Source: Shouchella oshimensis (GTDB taxonomy: Bacteria > Bacillota > Bacilli > Bacillales > Bacillaceae_D). From it: a stretch of DNA of 64,000 nt. Positions 1-8,000 of the stretch are shown piece after piece; position 1 is the stretch's first letter; each line of letters opens with the position of its first letter. Location: positions 3,116,576 through 3,180,575 of the forward strand of contig NZ_KV917380.1 of the NCBI RefSeq assembly GCF_002019765.1, given 5' to 3'. A model generated the notes under the pieces. It saw only the letters and a program-made list of their open reading frames with translations, had not been told where the DNA came from and did not search any database. A program made the position numbers and the translations under genes.

Positions 1-200
1 AATCAGGTGATTCTCTTTATTATCCCGTATTAGCTCCGGTTTCCCGGAGTTATCCCAGTCTAAGGGGCAGGTTACCTACGTGTTACTCACCCGTCCGCCG
101 CTAACGTCCGGGAGCAAGCTCCCTTCTGTCCGCTCGACTTGCATGTATTAGGCACGCCGCCAGCGTTCGTCCTGAGCCAGGATCAAACTCTCCGTTAAAA
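1..200 (-). rRNA. rrs: 16S ribosomal RNA, 5' end (partial)
   Basis: Read on the minus strand, this is the start of a bacterial 16S rRNA. It holds the universal AGAGTTTGATCCTGGCTCAG primer site, then GACGAACGCTGGCGGCGTGC, and the V1 helix of a Bacillus-type rRNA. The mature 5' end should lie near position 197-200, just before the GGAGAG that opens the molecule. The rest of the gene runs off the left edge of the window. Confidence 0.98.
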
Positions 201-396
201 GTGTTTACTTACACACGGATGTGTTGACTTCGACGTTGCAACATGGACGTTGCGATCTTAGTCGAAGATCCTAAGCTGTTGCACAATTTAAAGCTGTGTC
301 TAACTTCATTGACGAGATACCTTGTATCTCTTTTTACGCTTGGCTTTTGTTCAGTTTTCAAAGAACTCGGTTGCGCCATCTGTTGGCGACTTAGAT

Positions 397-426
397 ATAA
401 TAACAAGATTCAACATATATCGTCAA
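397..426 (-). promoter_or_regulatory. rrn promoter (sigma-A type)
   Basis: On the minus strand there is TTGACG (426-421), an 18-base spacer and TATTAT (402-397). This sits about 200 bases upstream of the 16S 5' end, as expected for an rrn P2-type promoter. Between the promoter and the rRNA is a leader containing the TTCTTTGAAAACTGAAC motif that is common in Bacillus rrn leaders and spacers. Confidence 0.65.
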
Positions 427-740
427 TACTATTTCACAAAAAAATATTAAAAGTTTTTTTAAAATTGTTCCACATCAATAATTGAGTACTTTTACCAACC
501 TCTGATTCTTCTTAAATAATAGCAGCAAACGAACGTGTTGCACCATTTCCTCTCGCTCTCTTTACTCGCCATCTTTTCTTTTTAGCGAGCCTCTAAAACT
601 CTACATGATAAGGTTAGAGTAATAAGTAACTTCTCGAAGTCATTCATCTTAGTCTGGAAATAAAGTCTCAAAGATAACTTAGTCCTAAGGATGTAGGATA
701 CACAATTTGTTCCTCGTATAGACTCCTACACACCTTTATA
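427..740. other. intergenic region upstream of the rrn operon
   Basis: AT-rich DNA between the rrn promoter and the pbuG terminator. I see no gene, tRNA or repeat. It may hold a second, more distal rrn promoter, but no clear -35/-10 pair was found by eye. Confidence 0.5.
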
Positions 741-747
741 AAGGCAA

Positions 748-776
748 AAAACGGCCTGCCTTAAAGGCAAGCCGTT
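748..776 (-). terminator. intrinsic terminator of pbuG
   Basis: On the minus strand, ACGGCTTGCC and GGCAGGCCGT form a stem, followed by a run of T. It lies just after the pbuG stop codon. Confidence 0.8.
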
Positions 777-793
777 TCTATTTACTCGTTCTA

Positions 794-2098
794 TTAATGT
801 GGTAAGAAAAATAGGAAAAGAACAAAGGCTACAAATAACAAGTACATTAACGGATGCAATTCTTTCCCTCGGCCCTTTACAACCATTGTTAATGGGTAAA
901 GAACGAATCCAAGTGCAATACCAGTTGCAATACTGTATGTTAACGGCATCGTTACAACAGTAAAGAACACTGGAACGGCAATTTCCATTTTAGTCCAATC
1001 AATATGACGCAATGACGTAGCCATCATCACACCAACTACGATTAATGCAGGTGCCGTCACTTCTCCTGTTATAACGGATAAAAGTGGCGAGAAGAATAAT
1101 GCAACTAAGAAAAACAACCCCGTAAAAATAGCGGTAAGTCCTGTCCGACCACCAACAGCAACACCTGATGTCGATTCAACATAAGCAGTCGTTGTAGATG
1201 TTCCGAAGATTGCTCCAACTGTTGTCGCACTAGCATCTGCAAATAACGCTCTTCCAGCTCGCGGTAAACGGTTATCTTTTACAAAACCTGCCTGTGTCGC
1301 AACTGCAAACAATGTTCCTGCTGTATCAAAGAATACAATGAATAAGAATGTTAAAACGACAATCAGCATCTGTAGCGTAAAGATTTCATCTGTCCAGCTT
1401 ACAGGTTGAAATGCAGCTCCGAATGTAGTTAAGCTTGGTGGCATGGAAATAATTCCACCATCCAAACTGTTCATTCCAGTAATAATACCTACTAATGCCG
1501 TTAAAGCAAGACCGTAAAAAACAGCGCCTTTAATATTCATAACAACAAGAATAATCGTCACGACAATCCCGAAGATCGCAAGCAATGTTCCGGGTGTTTG
1601 AAGATTTCCCATTGTGACAAGTGTTGCTTCATCTCCAACAACAATTCCAGCGTTCTTTAAACCAATAAACGCAATAAATAATCCAATACCCGCTCCAGCA
1701 GCATACTTAAGTTCCTCTGGAATGGCATTAATAATTTTTTCTCTAAGTTTGAAAATCGTAATAAAAATAAAGATAACACCAGAAGCAAATACAGCAAATA
1801 ATGCCGCTTGCCAAGACATACCATAATTGATAACGACTGTGTATGCGAAGAAAGCGTTTAAGCCCATTCCCGGTGCTAGTGCAATTGGATAATTAGCTAG
1901 TAAGCCCATGATGATCGATCCGACCATTGCTGCTAATGCAGTAGCTACAAAGACAGCACCTTGATCCATTCCAGCTGCACCTAATATATCTGGATTTACG
2001 AACAAAATATAAGCCATTGCAAGAAATGTTGTTAACCCTGCTATTGCTTCTTGTCGTATTGATGTTTTGTTTGCACTTAATTGAAAGAATCGATCCAT
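794..2098 (-). CDS. pbuG: NCS2-family guanine/hypoxanthine permease
   Basis: A 434-residue polytopic membrane protein of the nucleobase:cation symporter-2 family, AzgA/PbuG branch, which imports hypoxanthine and guanine. The N-terminus (MDRFFQLSANKTSIRQE, then the AGLTTFLAMAYILFVNP segment) is typical of PbuG, as are the helix containing ALAPGMGLNAFFAY and the later FFDTAGTLFAVA and GTSTTTAYVES segments. It is a single gene between its own promoter, riboswitch and terminator. A purine-specific riboswitch and PurR boxes upstream support a purine substrate over other NCS2 cargo. The choice between pbuG and the close paralogue pbuO is less certain. Confidence 0.9.
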   Translation of the reverse strand: MDRFFQLSANKTSIRQEAIAGLTTFLAMAYILFVNPDILGAAGMDQGAVFVATALAAMVGSIIMGLLANYPIALAPGMGLNAFFAYTVVINYGMSWQAALFAVFASGVIFIFITIFKLREKIINAIPEELKYAAGAGIGLFIAFIGLKNAGIVVGDEATLVTMGNLQTPGTLLAIFGIVVTIILVVMNIKGAVFYGLALTALVGIITGMNSLDGGIISMPPSLTTFGAAFQPVSWTDEIFTLQMLIVVLTFLFIVFFDTAGTLFAVATQAGFVKDNRLPRAGRALFADASATTVGAIFGTSTTTAYVESTSGVAVGGRTGLTAIFTGLFFLVALFFSPLLSVITGEVTAPALIVVGVMMATSLRHIDWTKMEIAVPVFFTVVTMPLTYSIATGIALGFVLYPLTMVVKGRGKELHPLMYLLFVAFVLFLFFLPH

Positions 2099-2115
2099 TC
2101 TTTTCTTTTCCCCCT

Positions 2116-2147
2116 AAAATAAAATAACCCTAGGATGTTCTACCTAG
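2116..2147 (-). terminator. expression-platform terminator of the pbuG riboswitch
   Basis: On the minus strand a CTAGG/CCTAG stem (2147-2130) is followed by a T-rich run (2127-2116), between the aptamer and the pbuG start. It is well placed to end transcription when guanine binds. The stem is short, so the call is moderate. Confidence 0.55.
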
Positions 2148-2191
2148 AGTTGACGTGACAAGGTTGTTTTATGCAAACAATGCCTCTCACA

Positions 2192-2256
2192 TCGTAGTCA
2201 AGCTATTTACGGTAGCTCGGTAGAAACGTGCAGACCTTATCTCTGCGTATATACGA
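2192..2256 (-). ncRNA. guanine-type purine riboswitch aptamer
   Basis: The minus strand shows the full purine-aptamer layout. P1 is TCGTA/TACGA, followed by J1/2 TAT. P2 is GCAGA/TCTGC around the L2 loop GATAAGG, J2/3 is GTTTCTACC, and P3 is AGCTA/TAGCT around CCGTAAA. The core base that pairs with the ligand (in the GACTAC stretch) is C, which in this family selects guanine/hypoxanthine rather than adenine. It lies between the pbuG promoter and coding region. Confidence 0.95.
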
Positions 2257-2288
2257 CTGAAATGCTTATATGATTTAGTACGAAATTT

Positions 2289-2317
2289 AGTGTAGCAAGA
2301 GGCTTCAAAGTTGTCAA
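2289..2317 (-). promoter_or_regulatory. pbuG promoter (sigma-A)
   Basis: On the minus strand: TTGACA (2317-2312), a 17-base spacer, then TACACT (2294-2289), immediately upstream of the guanine aptamer. A consensus -35 and ideal spacing make this a strong candidate. Confidence 0.75.
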
Positions 2318-2321
2318 TAAA

Positions 2322-2365
2322 AAATACGAACATTATTTAGTTATTAAGCAATAACATTCGTTATT
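2322..2365. promoter_or_regulatory. inverted PurBox pair (PurR operator) of pbuG
   Basis: AAATACGAACATT (2322-2334) matches the PurBox consensus AWWWCCGAACWWT at 12 of 13 positions. An inverted partner, AACATTCGTTATT (2353-2365), follows after 18 bases at about 10 of 13. The pair abuts the pbuG -35 box. pbuG belongs to the PurR regulon in Bacillus subtilis, so the site fits the gene. Confidence 0.6.
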
Positions 2366-2434
2366 AACCTATTGATTTCCATTTTTCAGGTTTTCTTGTA
2401 TACTTGCCGTACCATAAACGTGTGGAGGAACATC

Positions 2435-2794
2435 ATGTACGTCTGCAAAGCAACATGTAAAACGACTCTCTATATTCATGTTGGCAAACAAGATATGAAT
2501 ATAGAAGAAACAAAACAGTTATTTGAAACTCGCTATAAAAAAACCATTACCAATACGGTGAAAATTCTTCGCTTTGAAAACTACAAATATTGGCGAAACC
2601 AATACGATGAAGTAGCTGCGACTGCGACTATTGAAATACTAGTGCCGGATTTAAAAACAACCCGCTATATAGAGGATTATGAATCAATGGCCTGTCGAAC
2701 TGTCAGAAGAATACTTCCGACTAAAGGTTCGGGGATTCAAATTATTTCTAGTGAATGGTTATGGCCAAGCCGTAAAAAAGGGTATAGTAATTAA
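2435..2794 (+). CDS. hypothetical protein (119 aa)
   Basis: I do not recognise the family. The ATG at 2435 is preferred over an upstream in-frame ATG at 2372 because TGGAGGA sits about 8 bases before it and because 2372 lies almost on the PurR boxes. The product is soluble, basic, and rich in aromatic residues and threonine, with two cysteines close to the N-terminus (MYVCKATCK) and one more inside. No signal peptide or membrane segment is visible. It is followed after 28 bases by the pgpA-type gene on the same strand and could share a transcript with it. Confidence 0.7.
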   Translation: MYVCKATCKTTLYIHVGKQDMNIEETKQLFETRYKKTITNTVKILRFENYKYWRNQYDEVAATATIEILVPDLKTTRYIEDYESMACRTVRRILPTKGSGIQIISSEWLWPSRKKGYSN

Positions 2795-2822
2795 ATAGTA
2801 GATAAAAAAGGGGGTACTTACG

Positions 2823-3320
2823 TTGATTCACAATATTACAATCGAATTAGCGATAGAAAATTTAGAAGATCGTGGCGTGACCATTGAAGACATTATGGAC
2901 CTTGTCTATGATCTTCAAACACCTTATGTTCCGAACTTAACGAAGGAAATGTGTCGCAACCATGTGATGAAGGTGCTTGCGAAGCGCGAAGTACAGAATG
3001 CTTTATTAACAGGAATTGAGTTGGATCGTTTAGCAGAACAAAAAAAGCTGTCATCTCCTATACAAGAAATTATTGAATCTGATGAAGGACTTTATGGAAT
3101 TGATGAAATTATTGCTCTTTCCATCGTGAATGTGTATGGTTCGATCGGCTTAACAAACTTTGGTTATGTAGACAAGATTAAGCCCGGTATACTGGCAAAA
3201 TTAAACGATCATAATCAAGAAAAGTGCCATACTTTCCTTGACGATATTGTTGGAGCTATTGCAGCAGCTGCGTCAAGCCGTCTTGCCCATTCCGAAGAAG
3301 GCGCTGGCGTGCGTGATTAA
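2823..3320 (+). CDS. pgpA: phosphatidylglycerophosphatase A family protein (YutG-like)
   Basis: A 165-residue protein matching the PgpA/YutG family, whose members remove phosphate from phosphatidylglycerophosphate in phosphatidylglycerol synthesis or carry a related lipid-phosphate activity. Family features are ITIEDIMDLVYDLQTPY near the N-terminus, the middle GLYGIDEIIALSIVNVYGSIGLTNFGYVD region, and the C-terminal FLDDIVGAIAAAASSRLAH segment. It begins with TTG at 2823, preceded by a GGGGG Shine-Dalgarno about 9 bases upstream. As in other Bacillus YutG proteins it is short and lacks obvious membrane spans, so the exact substrate is inferred from the family. Confidence 0.85.
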   Translation: MIHNITIELAIENLEDRGVTIEDIMDLVYDLQTPYVPNLTKEMCRNHVMKVLAKREVQNALLTGIELDRLAEQKKLSSPIQEIIESDEGLYGIDEIIALSIVNVYGSIGLTNFGYVDKIKPGILAKLNDHNQEKCHTFLDDIVGAIAAAASSRLAHSEEGAGVRD

Positions 3321-3331
3321 TTACAGTAAAA

Positions 3332-3361
3332 AGCAGTGAAAATGTTCTCACTGCTTTTTTT
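3332..3361 (+). terminator. intrinsic terminator after pgpA
   Basis: AGCAGTGA (3332-3339) pairs with TCACTGCT (3348-3355), followed by seven T. Confidence 0.85.
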
Positions 3362-3458
3362 GTGCGCCTGTTTCTTGTTTTGCGAGACATCTAACCAGTC
3401 GAATTCTTACTTTCATACATAGTCTAACAGTAGTACTCGCTATAAGGAGGTATATAAA

Positions 3459-3746
3459 ATGGATCATCGATGCTCGAAATGCGGCAACAGGCAAAATGTC
3501 CACATATCTGAAACCGATCCTATTATCCACTCTCCGAAAAGAAGAATTGTGGAAGAAGTTGAAGTCGTTATCGTGCCTGAAGTACATCCAATCGAAACCA
3601 TCGTCAAACGCAAAAAAATTTATCGCCATGTTCATCACTATCCAGAAAAAGTCATTGTCGAAGAAGAACAACGTACAGAGAATGTTTCGTGCAGTCAGAA
3701 CCACCAAACTCGTCCTCCAAGACGAGGCTGGGACTGGTTTCTTTAA
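3459..3746 (+). CDS. CotD-like spore coat protein
   Basis: A 95-residue protein beginning MDHRCSKCGN, with the central IVPEVHPIETIV stretch and an HVHHYPEK motif that resemble the VHP and HYFPH motifs of inner spore coat protein CotD. It follows a strong AAGGAGG site and ends just before a terminator, so it is monocistronic. The -10 region upstream contains CATACATA (3415-3422), reminiscent of mother-cell sigma-E/K promoters but not a full match. The last codons (RRGWDWFL) are encoded by a stretch that shares 13 bases with the terminus of the repeat at 7711. The CotD assignment rests on motif likeness only. Confidence 0.65.
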   Translation: MDHRCSKCGNRQNVHISETDPIIHSPKRRIVEEVEVVIVPEVHPIETIVKRKKIYRHVHHYPEKVIVEEEQRTENVSCSQNHQTRPPRRGWDWFL

Positions 3747-3757
3747 TATACGAAAAA

Positions 3758-3792
3758 AAGCCCTATAAAGAAGATTCTCTACAGGGCTTTTC
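3758..3792. terminator. bidirectional terminator between cotD-like gene and guaC
   Basis: AAGCCCT (3758-3764) and AGGGCTT (3783-3789) form a stem flanked by A and T runs. It serves the converging cotD-like gene and guaC. Confidence 0.8.
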
Positions 3793-3802
3793 TATTTACG
3801 CT

Positions 3803-4786
3803 TTAATAGACTTTGTCGCCATTAAAAATAGAGTTTTTCACTACCACATAATCAACATTTCGAATGGATTCAAGCTTAGTGCCTCCAGCGTAGGAAATGG
3901 AGGATTGAAGATCTTGTTGCATTTCATCTAATGTATCCTTTAAAGAGCCTTTATGCTCTACGAACATTTTTTTGCCCTCAACGTTTTTCTTCTCGCCTTT
4001 TTGAAATTCAGATGCAGAGCCAAAATATTCTTTAACACGTTTCCCGTCTATCTCCGTTGTTTCACCTGGAGATTCCTCATGACCTGCAAATAACGAACCG
4101 ATCATAACCATGGAAGCGCCAAATCGAACGGATTTCGCAATATCCCCATTTGTTCGAATACCGCCATCAGCAATAATTGGCTTGCTTGCAGCTTTGGCAC
4201 ACCAGCGTAATGCTGCTAATTGCCAGCCACCTGTACCGAACCCTGTTTTAATTTTTGTAATACATACTTTTCCTGGTCCAATACCTACTTTTGTTGCATC
4301 TGCGCCTGCGTTCTCTAACTCACGTACTGCTTCAGGCGTACCAACATTCCCAGCGATGACAAAACTAGTCGGTAAGTACTTTTTTATATGTTGAATCATT
4401 TGAATAACGGCATTTGAATGACCGTGGGCAATATCAATTGTAATGTATTCAGGAACAACTTGATCAGCTGCTAGTTGCTCAACGAATCCATACTCTTCCT
4501 CTTTCACTCCTACACTAATCGATGCGTATAGTCCTCGTTCTTGCATCTCTTTTACAAAATTATACCGTTTCTCTGGCTGAAAACGGTGCATTACATAAAA
4601 ATAATCGTTTTCTGCTAAATACAGTGCAATGTTCTCATCTATTATGGTTTGCATGTTTGCCGGAACAACAGGTAACTTAAATGTCCGACCACCTAATTCT
4701 ACACTTGTGTCACATTCTGATCGACTATTCACCACACATTTAGCGGGAATTAATTGAATATCTTCGTAATCAAATACATTTTCCAT
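3803..4786 (-). CDS. guaC: GMP reductase
   Basis: A 327-residue member of the IMP dehydrogenase/GMP reductase superfamily. It reduces GMP to IMP with NADPH, recycling guanine nucleotides. The [11 protein letters not shown] loop carries the catalytic cysteine at about residue 175. [15 protein letters not shown] and the [12 protein letters not shown] phosphate-binding loop are typical of short-type GuaC, and there is no CBS domain, which argues against IMP dehydrogenase. It is a single gene. It sits 1.7 kb from the purine permease gene, and a putative PurBox pair lies in its 5' region, as expected for the PurR regulon. Confidence 0.95.
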   Translation of the reverse strand: MENVFDYEDIQLIPAKCVVNSRSECDTSVELGGRTFKLPVVPANMQTIIDENIALYLAENDYFYVMHRFQPEKRYNFVKEMQERGLYASISVGVKEEEYGFVEQLAADQVVPEYITIDIAHGHSNAVIQMIQHIKKYLPTSFVIAGNVGTPEAVRELENAGADATKVGIGPGKVCITKIKTGFGTGGWQLAALRWCAKAASKPIIADGGIRTNGDIAKSVRFGASMVMIGSLFAGHEESPGETTEIDGKRVKEYFGSASEFQKGEKKNVEGKKMFVEHKGSLKDTLDEMQQDLQSSISYAGGTKLESIRNVDYVVVKNSIFNGDKVY

Positions 4787-4799
4787 CTATGACACCCCT

Positions 4800-4844
4800 A
4801 AAAACGAATATTAAACTCAAAAGACGATTTAAACGTTCGCCCAT
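4800..4844. promoter_or_regulatory. putative PurBox pair upstream of guaC
   Basis: AAAAACGAATATT (4800-4812, about 11 of 13 to consensus) and an inverted half containing AACGTTCG (4832-4839, about 9 of 13 over the full box) are separated by 19 bases. This is close to the spacing at pbuG. guaC is a known PurR target in Bacillus subtilis. The second half-site is weak. Confidence 0.4.
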
Positions 4845-4895
4845 TTGGTAATATACATGATTTTCTACTGGAAGTCAAAGCTTTCGTACAATTTA

Positions 4896-4909
4896 CGAAA
4901 GCGTTTACG
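4896..4909 (+). promoter_or_regulatory. catabolite-responsive element (cre) of galKT
   Basis: CGAAAGCGTTTACG matches the cre consensus TGWAANCGNTNWCA at all but its two outermost bases. It lies where the -35 box of the galK promoter should be, so CcpA bound here would block transcription. This fits glucose repression of galactose use. Confidence 0.6.
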
Positions 4910-4922
4910 ATTAGGCTGACAA

Positions 4923-4928
4923 TATAAT
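4923..4928 (+). promoter_or_regulatory. galK promoter -10 box
   Basis: A perfect TATAAT 73 bases before the galK start. No good -35 is present at the expected distance, where the cre site lies instead, so the promoter may be weak or activator-assisted. Confidence 0.45.
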
Positions 4929-5001
4929 GGTGAAAAAGCGCAATTTTATCCATATCTTTTCCCGTTAGAATGAGTAACATTAACGGTAGGAGCGTGATAA
5001 C

Positions 5002-6171
5002 ATGGAAACCATTGAACGACATTCTCTTACGAAAGCTTTTCAAGCATTTGCTAACGAAGAACCTTCAAGTATCTACTTTTCTCCTGGTCGCGTGAACCTA
5101 ATTGGCGAACATACCGATTATAACAATGGCTATGTATTTCCAGCCGCCCTTACTATGGGAACTTATTTAGCGATTCGCTTTAGACCTGATCAATTGATTC
5201 AAATGAAAAGCGAAAATTTCCCAGAGTCCTTTACTCATGTGACAAGTTCTTTGTCTTATTCAAGTGACCATAGCTGGAGTAACTATCCCAAAGGGGTTAT
5301 GCGCGCATTTCAAGAGCTTGGTTATACTTTACCGGGAATGAATTTACTCTATTATGGAACACTTCCTAACGGAGCTGGGCTCTCTTCTTCTGCCTCCATT
5401 GAAATGGTTACAGCGTTTTTCTTAAACGACGTACTCGATGCCGGGCTAAGCCGTTCTGAACTTGCTCAACTGTGCCAAAAGGTTGAAAATGACTACATCG
5501 GTGTAAATAGTGGCATTATGGATCAATACGCTGTAGGTCTTGGAAAAGAGGCACATGCGCTATTTATACATACAGGCACCCTTGAACACGAGCTTGTTCC
5601 ACTTGCGTTAGGTGCTTACTCCATTGTTATTACCAATACGAACAAAAAACGTGGACTTGCTGATTCAAAGTACAATGAACGCCGTTCAGAATGTGAACAA
5701 GGGTTACACATCCTGCAAAAAGAAGGCTACCCTTTGGACTCATTAAGTGATTTAACTACAGCGACATGGGCGCAAGCTAAAACAGTAGTAACAAATAACA
5801 CTTTAAAAAAACGCGTGAATCATGTTGTGACCGAAAATTCACGAGTAAAACAGGCTGTAACTTTTTTAAAAGCACATGACTTAAAAAGCCTCGGGGCATG
5901 TATGAATGAGTCTCATCGATCACTTGCTGATGACTATGAAGTAACAGGCTACGAACTCGATTTGCTTTATATGATTCAAAAAGACCAGGAAGGTTGTATC
6001 GGCACACGAATGACTGGGGCAGGATTTGGAGGTTGCACAGTCAGCTTAGTCCATCATGATTATATTGATGCCTTTAAAGAAAATGTTTCTTTCCTGTATG
6101 AACAGAAAACATCCATTAAACCCGATTTTTATGTCAGTCTAGCTGGTGACGGCGTAAAAAAATTGGATTAG
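5002..6171 (+). CDS. galK: galactokinase
   Basis: A 389-residue GHMP kinase that phosphorylates galactose to galactose-1-phosphate, the first committed Leloir step. The galactokinase signature GRVNLIGEHTDYNNG is at residues 29-43, the ATP-binding LPNGAGLSSSASIEM loop at 121-135, and the third GHMP motif GTRMTGAGFGGC at about 334-345. The catalytic aspartate is expected in the GIMDQYAVGLG segment. It starts the galKT operon, 12 bases before galT, behind a cre-like site. No galE is seen in the window, so the epimerase must be encoded elsewhere. Confidence 0.96.
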   Translation: METIERHSLTKAFQAFANEEPSSIYFSPGRVNLIGEHTDYNNGYVFPAALTMGTYLAIRFRPDQLIQMKSENFPESFTHVTSSLSYSSDHSWSNYPKGVMRAFQELGYTLPGMNLLYYGTLPNGAGLSSSASIEMVTAFFLNDVLDAGLSRSELAQLCQKVENDYIGVNSGIMDQYAVGLGKEAHALFIHTGTLEHELVPLALGAYSIVITNTNKKRGLADSKYNERRSECEQGLHILQKEGYPLDSLSDLTTATWAQAKTVVTNNTLKKRVNHVVTENSRVKQAVTFLKAHDLKSLGACMNESHRSLADDYEVTGYELDLLYMIQKDQEGCIGTRMTGAGFGGCTVSLVHHDYIDAFKENVSFLYEQKTSIKPDFYVSLAGDGVKKLD

Positions 6172-6183
6172 GAGTGATGTCTT

Positions 6184-7710
6184 ATGATTCACGATTTAAT
6201 TGAAAAGTTACTTTTGTATGGATTAGATCGAAAACTTTTCTTACCAGAAGATAAACTATACATCCATAACCGTCTCCTTCATTTTCTAGGGTTACATGCA
6301 CCTGAACAAACACATGTCAAATCCGAAGATCAGCTTGAAAACATTCTGACGCCTCTTTTAGATTGGGCGTATAATAAAGGGTTATTTGCACCAAATACAA
6401 CGACACAACGTGATTTATTTGACACTGCTTTAATGGATCTTATGTTAGCGAGACCGAGTACTGTCTCGCACACGTTTTTTTTACACTATCAACAATACGA
6501 TCCGTCTTATGCAACCAAAGCCTTTTATCAGTTCAACAAAGATGCTCATTATATAAGAGTTGACCGTATTGCTTTAAATGAAAGTTGGGATGTGCAAACG
6601 CCATTTGGTTCCTTAGAAATGACAATCAATTTGTCTAAACCAGAAAAAGATCCTATTGCCCTTGCTGAAGCTCGAAAACAGAAAACAGAAAAGGTCTACC
6701 CTTCTGGCCCGCTTGCGAAAGAGAACATTGGATTTGCAGGCTCCCTTACTCACCCTGCCCGACAAACCTTGCGCTATGTTCCTTTATCATTAGCAGGTGA
6801 ACAATGGTATTTTCAGTTTTCTCCATATGTTTATTACAACGAGCATGCCATCGTTTTTTCTGGTGAACAACAACCAATGGAAATTAGCGAAAAAACGTTT
6901 ATCCGTTTATTTGATTTTATTGATCAGTTTCCTCATTACTTTATTGGATCAAATGCGGATTTACCTATCGTCGGCGGATCCATTCTTGAGCATGATCATT
7001 ATCAAGGCGGAGTGTATGATTTTCCAATGGCACAGGCTCCCCTGAAACAAAACCTATTGCCTTTTGGAAACGAATCTATACAAGCAGGTATCGTCGACTG
7101 GCCCATGTCTGTTATACGCTTAACCAGTCAAAATCGCCAAGCACTTATTGCTACCTCTAGTCATATTCTTAGAGAGTGGCGCTCGTATTCAGATTCTCAT
7201 GTTGAACTAGTTGCTTATTCAGGAGATGAACCACATAATACGATTACACCTGTGTTACGAATGAAAGATGGCAACTATGAGCTTGATTTAGTTTTGCGAA
7301 ATAATCGAACAACCCGAGATCACCCGCTCGGTCTTTTTCATCCACATCAAGAAACACATGCTATAAAAAAAGAGAATATCGGCTTAATTGAGGTAATGGG
7401 TTTAGCCATTTTGCCAGGACGATTAAAACAGGAATTAGAGGAGATTTCTACTTGTCTTCTAAGTGAGCACGCTGAGCAACTATTAAGCGAATCCCCTTCA
7501 ACAGAAAAACATACTCGTTGGGCGTTAACATTAAAGAATCGATTAGGTGAAAATTTGAAGGAAAAAAACTTAATGAAAGAATTAAAACAAGAGGTTGGTA
7601 CGATTTTTTCAACAGTCCTCGAACACGCGGGGATTTTTAAACATTCTTCTGAAGGCGAAAAGGGTTTTTTACGATTCTGGGCGCATTGTCAAGAATCTTG
7701 GTCAAAATAA
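6184..7710 (+). CDS. galT: UDP-glucose--hexose-1-phosphate uridylyltransferase (Firmicutes GalT2 type)
   Basis: A 508-residue GalT of the long Gram-positive class, which exchanges UMP between UDP-glucose and galactose-1-phosphate. The nucleotidyl-acceptor histidine motif is GGSILEHDHYQGG with the HxH at residues 270-272. NADLPIVGGS and PHNTITPVLRMKDG are also typical of this class. The length and lack of a zinc-ligand pattern separate it from the short E. coli-type GalT. It is the second gene of the galKT operon and its stop codon lies 7 bases before the inverted-repeat element, whose first hairpin probably ends the transcript. Confidence 0.95.
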   Translation: MIHDLIEKLLLYGLDRKLFLPEDKLYIHNRLLHFLGLHAPEQTHVKSEDQLENILTPLLDWAYNKGLFAPNTTTQRDLFDTALMDLMLARPSTVSHTFFLHYQQYDPSYATKAFYQFNKDAHYIRVDRIALNESWDVQTPFGSLEMTINLSKPEKDPIALAEARKQKTEKVYPSGPLAKENIGFAGSLTHPARQTLRYVPLSLAGEQWYFQFSPYVYYNEHAIVFSGEQQPMEISEKTFIRLFDFIDQFPHYFIGSNADLPIVGGSILEHDHYQGGVYDFPMAQAPLKQNLLPFGNESIQAGIVDWPMSVIRLTSQNRQALIATSSHILREWRSYSDSHVELVAYSGDEPHNTITPVLRMKDGNYELDLVLRNNRTTRDHPLGLFHPHQETHAIKKENIGLIEVMGLAILPGRLKQELEEISTCLLSEHAEQLLSESPSTEKHTRWALTLKNRLGENLKEKNLMKELKQEVGTIFSTVLEHAGIFKHSSEGEKGFLRFWAHCQESWSK

Positions 7711-7995
7711 AAAAACGAGGCTGGGACAAAAGTAGATAGACAGATCAAAATGACGAACATTCCTGAAAATAGGAACGTTCGTCGTTTCTTTTATATGAAC
7801 ATTAGCGGAAGGAGAATCTGAAGACTCCTGGGGGATCAGCACGTGTCTGAAGACTCTGGAGTGGCGGTTTTCCACGGAAGAGACTGAGGCCGTGTCCCCG
7901 GAAAGCGAAGGATTCTCCTGTAGCGGTGCTACTCAGCATATTTTAGACTATTCGTCTTTTCAAATACTACTTTTCGTTATGTCCCAGCCTCTTTT
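7711..7995. repeat. Bacillaceae intergenic inverted-repeat element (GAGGCTGGGACA ends)
   Basis: A 12-bp perfect inverted repeat bounds the element: GAGGCTGGGACA at 7717-7728 and TGTCCCAGCCTC at 7980-7991. Inside are a long hairpin (7752-7783) and a second nested palindrome opening with GCGGAAGGAGAATC (7805-7818) and closing with GGATTCTCCT near 7910. That part also carries GACTCCTG and GGAAAGCGAAGG, the hallmarks of a repeat scattered through many Bacillaceae genomes. No convincing gene lies within. It looks like a non-autonomous mobile or structural element. Confidence 0.75.
7752..7790 (+). terminator. galKT terminator hairpin inside the repeat element
   Basis: GACGAACATTCCT (7752-7764) pairs with AGGAACGTTCGTC (7771-7783), with one G-T pair and a 6-base loop, followed by GTTTCTTTT. 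It lies 41 bases past the galT stop. Confidence 0.65.
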
Positions 7996-8000
7996 CAAAC

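Noticed and set aside
243-485. 80-codon open frame opposite the rrn leader
   Set aside because: It overlaps the rrn promoter and leader and has no RBS or family likeness.
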